Of a stretch of 64,000 nucleotides of DNA, positions 52,576-60,599 are shown piece after piece (positions within the stretch are counted from its first letter, which is position 1; every line of letters starts with the position of its first letter). The DNA is from Croceibacterium_A sp039927815 (GTDB lineage: Bacteria; Pseudomonadota; Alphaproteobacteria; Sphingomonadales; Sphingomonadaceae): positions 1 to 64,000 of the forward strand of contig JBDSUJ010000090.1 of assembly GCA_039927815.1 (NCBI GenBank). Direction: 5' to 3'. The notes under the pieces are model-generated. The model had not been told where the DNA came from and searched no databases. It saw nothing but the letters and a program-made list of their open reading frames with translations. The translations under genes were made by a program, and so were the position numbers.

Positions 52576-53589
52576 ATGAAACTACGCTTTATCCTGCCGG
52601 TGATTACGTTGGCAATCTTGAGCGCTGGCGCAGCGCAGGCCCAGCAGCGCGCGCTGAGCGACCCGGTGGTGGGGGCTGCCAATCCGGAAGCGCTGTTCGC
52701 GAGCCGCGACGCCAGGCTCAATCGCAACAAGCAAGCGGCGCTGCACATCCAGCGGGAACTGCTAAAGTGCCACGAGTGGGCCCGTGCCAAGGAATGGCTT
52801 ACCGACAAGTACATCCAGCACAATCCGGTCGCCGCGTCGGGGTTGGCGGGCGTGGTCCACTATTTCGTCGACATCGCCAAGCAACAGCCCCTGACCCCGT
52901 GCCCGGCCTTGAGCGCGAGCGATGCGAACGCGGTCGTCGCGGTGGTGGCCGAAGGCGATTACGTCAATATCCTGACCCGCCGCGCGGTGCCTTACGCCGA
53001 CGATCCCAGCCAAAGCTACACGACCTCGTGGTTTGACACCTGGCGGTTCGTCGACGGCAAGGCCGACGAGCACTGGGATCCCGCGACATTGCCGGCGGCT
53101 CCGGCGCCGCGGGTTGCCACTGCCGCAGGCAACGCGGGGATGAACCCGGCGATGCTGCAGGAAATGCAGGATCGCGCGGCCATCGGGAAGCTGATGTGGG
53201 ACTACGACCGGGCGCTCGATCACTATGACGCCGATGCTTATGTCGCGAACTTCGTTCCTGACGGCGCATTCGGGGCGACGAAGGGCCGCGATGCGCTGCA
53301 CAAGATGATTACCGATCTCGTTGCGAATCAGGATGCCCGCCGCAAGGCCGGGGCGACGATCGGCAAGATGAATCACTTTACGATGAACCAGTACTTGGAA
53401 TTCATCGACCCCACGCACGCGCGCTATCACTATTACCACCAGACTGTGTTCGGCACCGGCGGGGCGATCGGCAGCCCGACGGCGCCGAACATGGCGGCGG
53501 CGGGCCAAGGGGTCGACGATCTCGTCAAAGTCAACGGCAAATGGTACATCCAGTACCGTAACGTGGCCCCGTCGATCGCTCAGGAGTGA
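52576..53589 (+). CDS. Exported protein with two SnoaL-like (NTF2) domains
   Basis: A 337-residue protein with a signal peptide (LRFILPVITLAILSAGAAQAQ). The first domain (about 50-170) has EWARAKEWLTDKYIQHNPVAASGLAGVVHYF and SWFDTWRFVDGKADEHWD, the NTF2-like aldol-condensation type. The second (about 190-337) has LMWDYDRALDHYDADAYVANFVPDGAFGATKGRDAL and an HYYHQTVFGTG strand with VKVNGKWYIQYRNV, a SnoaL_4 type. Fusion of two related but distinct domains in one secreted chain is uncommon. Substrate unknown. The start has GAGGGGAG before it. Confidence 0.75.
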   Translation: MKLRFILPVITLAILSAGAAQAQQRALSDPVVGAANPEALFASRDARLNRNKQAALHIQRELLKCHEWARAKEWLTDKYIQHNPVAASGLAGVVHYFVDIAKQQPLTPCPALSASDANAVVAVVAEGDYVNILTRRAVPYADDPSQSYTTSWFDTWRFVDGKADEHWDPATLPAAPAPRVATAAGNAGMNPAMLQEMQDRAAIGKLMWDYDRALDHYDADAYVANFVPDGAFGATKGRDALHKMITDLVANQDARRKAGATIGKMNHFTMNQYLEFIDPTHARYHYYHQTVFGTGGAIGSPTAPNMAAAGQGVDDLVKVNGKWYIQYRNVAPSIAQE

Positions 53590-53609
53590 TGGCAGCGGGT
53601 ACCGAACGT

Positions 53610-53639
53610 CAACGGGGCGCCGCCGCCGGCGCCCCGTTG
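53610..53639. terminator. Strong bidirectional terminator
   Basis: A 13-pair perfect hairpin, CAACGGGGCGCCG with CGGCGCCCCGTTG around CCGC, followed by ATTTTC on the plus strand. It lies between the convergent SnoaL-like and cyclophilin genes. Confidence 0.8.
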
Positions 53640-53643
53640 ATTT

Positions 53644-54108
53644 TCACCCCACTGTCGCCTTGACGATCTTGCCGGGGCTGCGCGGGGGCTCGCCCTTGGG
53701 GAGCGCGTCGATCACGTCCATGCCGCTCTCAACCTGACCCCACACGGTGTACTGCCGGTCGAGGAAGCGGGCGTCGTCGAAGCAGATGAAGAACTGGCTG
53801 TTGGCGCTATTCGGGGCGCTGGTGCGGGCCATCGAGCAGGTCCCGCGCACGTGCGGCTCGGCGCTGAATTCGGCCGCGATATCGTCTTTGTCGGACCCGC
53901 CGCTGCCGGTGCCGGTAGGATCGCCGCCTTGGGCCATGAAGCCTGGGATCACGCGGTGGAATACCACCCCGTCATAGAACCCAGCGCTAGCGAGCTCGGT
54001 GATCCGCGCCACGTGGCCGGGGGCCAGGTCCGGGCGCAGCTTGATGACCACATCGCCGCCCTTGTCGTCGCCGGTATCGATCTGGAAAGTGAGGGTATCG
54101 TCGGCCAT
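53644..54108 (-). CDS. Peptidyl-prolyl cis-trans isomerase, cyclophilin type
   Basis: A 154-residue cytoplasmic cyclophilin: FYDGVVFHRVIPGFMAQGGDPTGTGSGG (with catalytic Arg in FHRVIPGFM), GTCSMARTSAPNSANSQFFICFDDARFLD and YTVWGQVESGMDVID. No signal peptide; the start at ATG 54108 follows AGGAG. It catalyses proline isomerisation in folding. Its upstream sequence is shared with mgtE on the opposite strand. Confidence 0.95.
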   Translation of the reverse strand: MADDTLTFQIDTGDDKGGDVVIKLRPDLAPGHVARITELASAGFYDGVVFHRVIPGFMAQGGDPTGTGSGGSDKDDIAAEFSAEPHVRGTCSMARTSAPNSANSQFFICFDDARFLDRQYTVWGQVESGMDVIDALPKGEPPRSPGKIVKATVG

Positions 54109-54200
54109 CGGTGAACTCCTGCTGGGAAAGCCGCGCATATAGGGCGGCGGCGGGCGATGTCAGCTTGCTTTTGCGACCGCGCGGCATAGGACCCCCGGCG

Positions 54201-55616
54201 ATGGCCGACGAGGACCTCCGCGAGCTGGAACAGGACGTCGCACGCGACGAAGGGGACCAGCTCGACGACGAGAACCGGCTCAAGGGCGGGTTCGTCGATG
54301 CGGTCACCGAGGCGCTCGAAGCACGCGACCAGGAACGCGTCTACGAGCTGGTCGAGCCGCTTCACCCCGCCGATATCGCCGACTTGCTCGAGCTGTTGTC
54401 GCACGAGCGGCGGCTGGCGCTAACGCTGGCGCTGACCGACCTGCTGACTCCCGAGGTTATCGCCTAGCTCAATGACTACGTGCGCGACGACATGATGGAG
54501 GCGCTGCCCCCAGAAGTCGTCGCCGATATCGCCGAGCAGCTCGACACCGACGATGCGGTCCAACTGATCGAGGATCTCGAGCCCGAGGATCAGCAGGCGA
54601 TCCTGGCGGAGATGGAGCCCGAGGACCGGGCGGCGATCGAAACCGCGCTGGCCTATCCCGAGGAGAGCGCTGGGCGGCTGATGCAGCGCGAGCTGGTCGC
54701 GGTGCCCGAGCACATGACGGTCGGCAATTTGATCGATTATTTGCGCGACCATGACGAGCTGACGACCGAGTTCTGGGAAGTGTTCATCGTCGATCCGCGC
54801 CATCGCCCGGTCGGCACGTGCCAGTTGAGCTGGATCCTACGGACCCCGCGCAATATCCGCCTGAGCGACGTGATGAAGCGCGACCAGACCCTGATCCCGG
54901 TGGCGATGGACCAGGAGGAAGTCGCCCTCCGATTCCAGAAATACGCGCTGATCAGCGCCGCGGTGGTTGACGAGAACGGTCGCCTGGTCGGGCAGCTGAC
55001 GGTCGACGACATCGTCCACATCATTCAGGAAGAAGCGGGCGAGGACGCGCTGTTGCTGTCGGGCGCCGGCGAAGGCGACATCAACGAGCCGATCCGCGAT
55101 GCGTATTCGGCGCGCGTGCGGTGGTTGCTCGCCAATCTGGTTACCGCATCACTCGCCAGTTTCATCATCAGCCGGTTCGAGAGCGTGATCACGGAAATGG
55201 TCGCGCTGGCGGTTCTGATGCCGATCGTCGCCGGGATCGGAGGCAACGCCGGCACGCAGACTTTGGCGGTGACGGTTCGCGCGCTAGCCACCAACCAGCT
55301 GACCACCAGCAACACCTGGCGCGCGGTCCGCCGCGAGATCTCGATTGCGCTGCTCAACGGGATAACCGTGGCAGTGGTGATCGGCCTCGTGGTCACCGCG
55401 ATATTCGGCCATGCCGCGCTGGGAGCGGTGATCGCAATGGCGATGATGACGAACATCCTGATCGCCGGGTTGGCCGGCGTGCTGGTGCCGCTTACGCTCG
55501 AACGGCTCAACGCCGACCCCGCCATTTCGTCGTCGATCTTCGTTACCATGACGACCGATTCGATGGGCTTCCTGGTGTTCCTCGGCCTGGCCAGCGCGAG
55601 CGGCCTGGTGGGCTGA
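54201..55616 (+). pseudogene. mgtE: mgtE magnesium transporter interrupted by an in-frame TAG
   Basis: From ATG 54201 the frame encodes an MgtE N domain (MADEDLRELEQD, then LVEPLHPADIADLLELL) up to TAG at 54465-54467 (codon 89). The same frame continues with LNDYVRDDMMEALPPEVVADIAEQLDTDDAVQLIEDL, two CBS domains (SDVMKRDQTLIPV, ISAAVVDENGRLVGQLTVDDI) and five membrane helices with the pore motif IVAGIGGNAGTQTLAVTVRALA. The TAG stands where MgtE usually has an acidic or Gln residue, so a single base change is likely. A GTG at 54480 could start a shorter protein lacking most of the Mg-sensing N domain. Real nonsense mutation, read-through and sequence error are all possible. Confidence 0.8.
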
Positions 55617-55630
55617 GTTCAGAAACGCCG

Positions 55631-56023
55631 ATGCCCCTGAGCATGACCAAGATCGCTTATCGTGCGCGCAATCTGGATACCTTGCGCGTGTGGGTCGAGG
55701 CGGCGCCAGAGGCCTTGATGACCACGCGCTATCTGCCCAAGCGCCACGCCGAGATGATCGGCGGCTCGCTGTACTGGATTCTCGAGCACGCCATCGTCGC
55801 GCGGTGCGAGATCCTCGGGTTCGAGCAGCGCGAGGACCGCCGCTGGACCATTCGCCTGGCGCCGAGCCTGATCCGCGTCCAGCCGCGCGCCAAGCGCGCG
55901 CACCAGGGGTGGCGGTACCTCGAGGAAAAAGACGCCCCCGCCGACCTGGCCGAAGGGCAGCTGGCGGATGACGTGCTGCCCGGCCGGCTGATTCGCAAAC
56001 TGTCCGCCCTCGGCCTCGACTAA
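55631..56023 (+). CDS. DUF1489 family protein
   Basis: A 130-residue protein typical of DUF1489 in alphaproteobacteria: MTKIAYRARNLDTLRVWVE, TTRYLPKRHAEMIGGSLYWILEHAIVARCEILGF and AKRAHQGWRYLEEKDAPADL. Function unknown. It starts 14 bases after mgtE ends, so it is probably on the same transcript. Conserved His/Arg positions and the WRYLE segment hint at nucleic-acid binding, which is only a guess. Confidence 0.85.
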   Translation: MPLSMTKIAYRARNLDTLRVWVEAAPEALMTTRYLPKRHAEMIGGSLYWILEHAIVARCEILGFEQREDRRWTIRLAPSLIRVQPRAKRAHQGWRYLEEKDAPADLAEGQLADDVLPGRLIRKLSALGLD

Positions 56024-56178
56024 GCCGGCGCGAAACGCCCGCGCCGGCCCCGGATCATCCGGGCGGGCGAAGCCACGCTTCGCCCCCGCTCAAAATCTTT
56101 CGCTGGCCCGCACCCCGGTTCCCCGCCAAACAGTGGCCGGCCGCGCCATCTTCGGCCGGGAACAGGGGACCTGCCGGC

Positions 56179-56967
56179 GTGGACATTGTCGCGCAACTCG
56201 ACCTGCCGCATGCCGTCGCGGGGCTGCTGGTCGGCGTCATGGTGGGCCTGACCGGGGTCGGCGGCGGATCGCTGATGACCCCGCTGCTGGTGCTGATGTT
56301 CGGCGTCAGCCCGCAGACCGCGGTCGGCACCGACCTGCTGTTCGCCGCAGTCACCAAATCTGCCGGAATGGGCATCCACCACGGGCGGCAGACGGTGGAC
56401 TGGAAGATCATGCGTCGGCTGGCGATGGGCTCTATCCCCGCGGCGATCCTGACTCTGATTGCGCTCAACACCTTCGTCCACATCGCCAAGAGCAGTTCTG
56501 CGGTCATCCTCAACGTGCTCGGCGTTCTGCTGCTGCTGACGGCGATCGGCATCCTGTTCCAGCGCAAGCTGCTCGCTTATGGCGCCACGCACCATCCGCT
56601 CGAGCAGGACAAGGCATTGCTCGGCACCATTGCGCTGGGCGCGGTGCTCGGCGTCGCGGTGTCAATCAGTTCGGTCGGGGCCGGAGCCATCGGCGTGACG
56701 GTGCTGCTGATGCTTTACCGCCGGCTGCCGATCGCACGGATCGTCGGGACCGACATCGCGCACGCGGTGCCGCTGGCGCTGGTCGCGGGGATTGGACACT
56801 GGCTGATCGGCAGTGTCGATTTCGTCCTCCTGCTCAACTTGCTGCTCGGTTCGATCCCCGGCGTGATCGTCGGCAGCCTGCTGTCGACCCGTGCGCCCGA
56901 CCGCCTGCTGCGGCCGGCCTTGGCGCTGGTGCTTACGGTGTCCGGCATCCGCCTGCTCATACAGTGA
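56179..56967 (+). CDS. TauE/SafE (TSUP) family permease
   Basis: A 262-residue membrane protein with about eight helices in two repeats. Repeat signatures are GLTGVGGGSLMTPLLVLMFGVSPQTAVGTDLLFAAVTKSAG and VSISSVGAGAIGVTVLLMLYRRLPIARIVGTDIAHAVPLAL. The family exports sulfite, sulfoacetate or similar anions. The GTG start at 56179 is plausible. The end overlaps the DsbA-like gene by 11 bases in a convergent arrangement. Confidence 0.88.
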   Translation: MDIVAQLDLPHAVAGLLVGVMVGLTGVGGGSLMTPLLVLMFGVSPQTAVGTDLLFAAVTKSAGMGIHHGRQTVDWKIMRRLAMGSIPAAILTLIALNTFVHIAKSSSAVILNVLGVLLLLTAIGILFQRKLLAYGATHHPLEQDKALLGTIALGAVLGVAVSISSVGAGAIGVTVLLMLYRRLPIARIVGTDIAHAVPLALVAGIGHWLIGSVDFVLLLNLLLGSIPGVIVGSLLSTRAPDRLLRPALALVLTVSGIRLLIQ

Positions 56968-57637
56968 CCGGCGCGCCGGCGATCTGCCGCAGCATCCGGG
57001 CATAGTCGCCCGGCTCGCGCGCGCCCTGGATCAGGTATTTACCCTCCACCACGAAGCTCGGGACCGACGCGATGCCCATCTCGCGCCCGCGCTGCTCTTC
57101 CAGCCGGGTAGCGATGGCGAGCGCCTCCTCATCGAGCGCTTGCCGGGCCTCACCCCGCTCGAAGCCTTCTGCTTCGGCGATGTCTAATAAAACTTCCCGG
57201 TCCCCGACATCGCGCCGCTGCTGGAAATGCGCTTTCAACAGCGCGATTTTGAAGCGCACCTGCGCCGCCGGACCATGTGCGGCCAGCGCCCAGCGCAGCA
57301 GCTCGTGCGCCTGGAACGTGTTCCACATCATCGCCGCAGGGGCCTCCCCCGCTCCGGTATAGTCCATCGGGAAACCCGCACGGGCGGCGGTCGCGTGCAT
57401 TTGTTCGCGCATCGCCGCGACGTCCTCCGGCGAGCGGCCATAGACTTCGGCCAGATGTGTCGCTTGATCCTTCCCCTCGGCCGGAGCATCGGGATTGAGC
57501 TCGAATGGCATGAATCGCGCCTCGATCACGATACCTTCGCGAGCCAATTGGTCTGCCGCCTTGGCGAACTGCGTCCACCCGACCGCGCACCACGGACACA
57601 TCACGTCCGACCACACCTCGACCGACAACGTCTTCAT
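56957..57637 (-). CDS. DsbA-family (FrnE-like) oxidoreductase
   Basis: A 226-residue thioredoxin-fold protein without a signal peptide. CPWC lies at residues 14-17 (VEVWSDVMCPWCAVGW). An all-helical insertion follows (AGFPMDYTGAGEAPAAMMWNTFQAHELLRWA), and the C-terminus has MGIASVPSFVVEGKYLIQGA with the cis-Pro. This matches the cytosolic FrnE/2-hydroxychromene-2-carboxylate-isomerase-like group. It is the last gene of an operon coupled through ATGA overlap with nudC. Confidence 0.88.
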   Translation of the reverse strand: MKTLSVEVWSDVMCPWCAVGWTQFAKAADQLAREGIVIEARFMPFELNPDAPAEGKDQATHLAEVYGRSPEDVAAMREQMHATAARAGFPMDYTGAGEAPAAMMWNTFQAHELLRWALAAHGPAAQVRFKIALLKAHFQQRRDVGDREVLLDIAEAEGFERGEARQALDEEALAIATRLEEQRGREMGIASVPSFVVEGKYLIQGAREPGDYARMLRQIAGAPVTV

Positions 57638-58512
57638 TCGCTCTGCTCCAGCCACCACCGCAGCAAATAGTGCGCAATCGCGCGCGCGGTAGGGGCGCGA
57701 AAGCCGGCGCTCGTCCCCCACCCGTTCCTGGCAGCCTCCATCGCTTCGGCGATCTCGGCGCGGGGGAACCAGCGCGCGTCCTCCAGCTCGGTGCGGTCGA
57801 TGGTGATCGCCTCGCTGAGGGCGACGGCATGGCACCCGATCATCAGTTGCGAGGGGAACGGCCACGGCTGGCTGGCGACGTAGCGCACGTCGCGCACCGC
57901 GACGCCGGCCTCTTCCATCACCTCACGCGCCACTCCTTCCTCGATGGTCTCACCTGGCTCCAAAAAACCGGCCAGCGCCGAGTAGCTGCCAGGGGGGAAG
58001 CGCGCGTTGCGGCCCAGCAGCAACTGGCTGCCCTGCGGGTGCTCGACCAGCATGATCGCGACCGGGTCCACTCGCGGAAAATGGGTTGCGCCGCACCCCG
58101 GGCAATCGCGCTGCCACCCGCCCTTCGCCAGCGCCGTGCGCGCCCCGCAGCGCGCGCAGAAGCGATGCCGGGCATGCCAGTCGAGCACGCTGCGCGCCGT
58201 CCCATAGAGCGCAAGGTCGTCCGCCGAGAGCACGCCCAGCAGCTCCCAGATCGAGCGCTGGGCGTAAGCCGGCTCGACATTGCCCTCTGCCGGAACTTGC
58301 GCGAACAGCGCCCGCCCCTCGCGCAAGCCCAGGAACACCAGCTCGCCATCGCTCGCGCCCAACGGCTCCGTGGCCAGCCCATCGTCCGCCATGTCCGGCG
58401 CCAATCCATCCATCTTGAGCAGCAGCCCATCGGCGCGCAGCGTGGCCAGCCGGGCGGGATCGTTTCGAACTTCATCGGCGCGGTCGAGCGGGAACCCCGC
58501 AAACGGGATCAT
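57634..58512 (-). CDS. nudC: NADH/NAD pyrophosphatase NudC (mRNA de-NADding)
   Basis: A 292-residue Nudix hydrolase. The zinc ribbon is CARCGARTALAKGGWQRDCPGC near residue 130, the Nudix box GFLEPGETIEEGVAREVMEEAGV near 190, and the NudC marker SQPWPFPSQLM near 222. It cleaves NADH to NMNH and AMP and can remove NAD caps from RNA. The start at ATG 58512 overlaps the preceding stop as ATGA. A long N-terminal extension of the frame belongs to the neighbour's shadow. Confidence 0.93.
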   Translation of the reverse strand: MIPFAGFPLDRADEVRNDPARLATLRADGLLLKMDGLAPDMADDGLATEPLGASDGELVFLGLREGRALFAQVPAEGNVEPAYAQRSIWELLGVLSADDLALYGTARSVLDWHARHRFCARCGARTALAKGGWQRDCPGCGATHFPRVDPVAIMLVEHPQGSQLLLGRNARFPPGSYSALAGFLEPGETIEEGVAREVMEEAGVAVRDVRYVASQPWPFPSQLMIGCHAVALSEAITIDRTELEDARWFPRAEIAEAMEAARNGWGTSAGFRAPTARAIAHYLLRWWLEQSE

Positions 58513-59831
58513 CGGCGGGCGAGCAATTGCGCCGCCACGTCTTTCGCCACCGCGGCGGGAAATTCGTTGTCCAAGGGATAAAGCCCGGAGGGCATGTACT
58601 CGGTAAACAGCCCCCCGCGCAGCCCCCGGCGCACATCGGCGAAGGCGATTGTGCCCGCCGCCCCGGCCCAGCCGTAAACACCCGCGAGATCGCCTTTGCC
58701 CACCCGGCCCCCCGCCCCGAAGCCGTAGCGGATGAGGTCGAGCGCGGGCCCGGCACCCGGCGTCCCTCGCTCGACTGTGGCGGGGAGCAGGTTGGAAGTC
58801 CCCAGTCGCACCGCGGCCTCGCTCATGACTCGCTTGCCCTCGATCGCGCCGAGCCCGGCCAGCATCTTGAGGAACCGGTCGTAGTCGCGCGGGGACGAGA
58901 CCAACCCGGCGCCGCCGAACGGGAACGGCGGCTTGTCGAGGAACACCGAGTTCTCCGGCACGTCGATCGGCAGCATCAGGTCGTTCAGCTTGAAATAACT
59001 GGTGGTCAGGCGCCCTTTGGCGCTGTCTGGAACCCGGAAATAGGTTTCGGCCATCCCCGCCGGATCGAAAATCCGCTCTTGCAGAAACCGGTCGAACGGT
59101 TGCCCGGAGACTACCTCGATCACCCGGCCCATCAGGTCGAGGCCCATCGAATAGCTCCACCGCGTGCCCGGCTGGTAGACCAGCGGAAATTCGGCCAGCC
59201 GGTCGGCAAACAGCGTCAGGCTGGGGACGGCGGTGCCGCGAAACGCGGGGGAATTCTGCAACCGGGTGACCAGGCCCGGGACCACCCCGCGGGCGCGATA
59301 TGCCTGACCGATCGGCCCGCTCTGGATGATGCTGTAGCCAAGTCCGGAGGTATGCGTCAGCAATTGGCGGATTGTAATCGGGCGGATCGCCGGCTCGAGG
59401 TTGTCGGGCGTGATCGGCCCGTCGTAAACCTTCTGGACTTTCATCCGGGCGAACTTGGGCAGGATTTCGGCGAGCGGCTGGTCGAGCCCGAGCTTGCCTT
59501 CATCCACCAGCATCATGGCCGCCATGCCGGTGATCGGCTTGGTCATCGAATAGATGCGATAGAGGCTATCGCCATCGGACGCGCGCGGGCTGGTGAAGCT
59601 GTCGTGGCCGTATGCCAGCACCGTCGGCGGTTCCTGCCGCCAGCCGAGCGCAGCGACCATGCTGGCCACTTTGCGGCTGTCGACATAACCTTGCAGCAGC
59701 TTGGCGACCTCGGGCCAGGCGGTGACGGGCTGCGCCCATGCCGGGAGCGGGAGCGCCGCCGCGGCCCCCGCTGCAGCGGCGCCGCCAAGCCATTGCCGCC
59801 GGGTCAGCGCGGGCGAATCGTTCAGATACAT
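58509..59831 (-). CDS. Serine hydrolase of the beta-lactamase class C/esterase family
   Basis: A 440-residue exported enzyme with a twin-arginine-like signal (LTRRQWLGGAAAAGAAAALPLPAWA). The active serine is in SMTK (Ser95 to Lys98), followed by TSGLGYS near 160 and WSYSMGLDLMGRVIE near 215; Met occupies the position where AmpC has Asn. That pattern is typical of EstB-like carboxylesterases rather than true beta-lactamases. Start ATG 59831 after AGGAA. It shares ATGA with nudC, the upstream end of a three-gene operon. Confidence 0.88.
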   Translation of the reverse strand: MYLNDSPALTRRQWLGGAAAAGAAAALPLPAWAQPVTAWPEVAKLLQGYVDSRKVASMVAALGWRQEPPTVLAYGHDSFTSPRASDGDSLYRIYSMTKPITGMAAMMLVDEGKLGLDQPLAEILPKFARMKVQKVYDGPITPDNLEPAIRPITIRQLLTHTSGLGYSIIQSGPIGQAYRARGVVPGLVTRLQNSPAFRGTAVPSLTLFADRLAEFPLVYQPGTRWSYSMGLDLMGRVIEVVSGQPFDRFLQERIFDPAGMAETYFRVPDSAKGRLTTSYFKLNDLMLPIDVPENSVFLDKPPFPFGGAGLVSSPRDYDRFLKMLAGLGAIEGKRVMSEAAVRLGTSNLLPATVERGTPGAGPALDLIRYGFGAGGRVGKGDLAGVYGWAGAAGTIAFADVRRGLRGGLFTEYMPSGLYPLDNEFPAAVAKDVAAQLLARR

Positions 59832-60018
59832 GGGTCGATTCCTGTCGGTGTGACACATGTGACAGTGTCCAGCGGAAGTGACGCCCGGACTGTCAACCCG
59901 TCACGTTGGCCCTCGGCCCAGCGTGATCTGCGAACGGAGAGTCGGTGCGCCATCGTCGCCTTCATGGCGGGTATCGTCCGCTGTAGGAAAGCGTTTTGTC
60001 GCCCCTTGCCAAGCGCGG

Positions 60019-60040
60019 GTGTGCTATCGATATAGCACAC
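60019..60040. promoter_or_regulatory. Perfect inverted repeat in front of a small membrane gene
   Basis: GTGTGCTAT-CGAT-ATAGCACAC, nine-base arms around four bases, ends directly at the ATG of 60041. A TTGCCA 17 bases before GATATA within the repeat suggests a promoter giving a leaderless or nearly leaderless RNA. It could be an operator. Confidence 0.5.
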
Positions 60041-60264
60041 ATGCTCAACCTGCTCTCGATCCTCACCGGCATCGTCGCCCTGGTCCTGGCCATTCCCCCT
60101 CGGCCATCCCGTTCCTCGGCTGGGGCAACTGGATCGTGCTGCCGATCGCGGTCGTCGGCATCGGCCTCGGCGCGCTCAGCCGAAGCAAGAGCGGGCGCAA
60201 TTTCTGCCTGATCGTTTTCGTGGTCGCGGTGGTGCGGCTGATGCTGGGCGGCGGGATCATCTAG
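60041..60264 (+). pseudogene. Small membrane protein gene with a one-base frameshift
   Basis: From ATG 60041 the frame reads MLNLLSILTGIVALVLAIP, then leaves frame at a run of C near 60096-60101 (ATT CCC CCT). In the +2 frame it continues AIPFLGWGNWIVLPIAVVGIGLGALSRSKSGRNFC and ends IVFVVAVVRLMLGGGII. Adding one C would restore a protein of about 74 residues with two helices. The C run makes a sequencing error as likely as a true mutation. Function unknown. Confidence 0.6.
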
Positions 60265-60599
60265 TTTCGCAAGCTCGGATTCGATCCGACGCGAATATCG
60301 GAACCGGCGCGGCCTCTAGGAGCCGAGCCGCTGATCCCGTTAGATCGGGTCATTGGCGACCAGCATGGCGCTCCTCATCCGCCACGAAGAGCGGATAACG
60401 CCCGCGTTCGTGAGAGCGGTCTTCACCTGTCCATCGTGGCGTTGTTCCCGCCGGTTGCGGCTCCGTCATCGCAATTCCAGAAAGCCGTCGTTCGGTTAAA
60501 TTGACGAACGCGTGCGCCATCGAGCACACGCACCGGCAGCCACTGGCGGAAAGCAAGCTGATCAACCAAAAATGCCTGGCGCTTGCCTCTTCTAAACAG
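60265..60599. other. Intergenic stretch without a supported gene
   Basis: About 335 bases between the small membrane gene and the O-methyltransferase end. A 39-codon frame (60350-60469 minus, MTEPQPAGTTPRW) lacks a good ribosome site and motif. GGCTCC/GGAGCC-type pairs near 60315-60335 might form a hairpin. I see no RNA gene. Confidence 0.45.
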
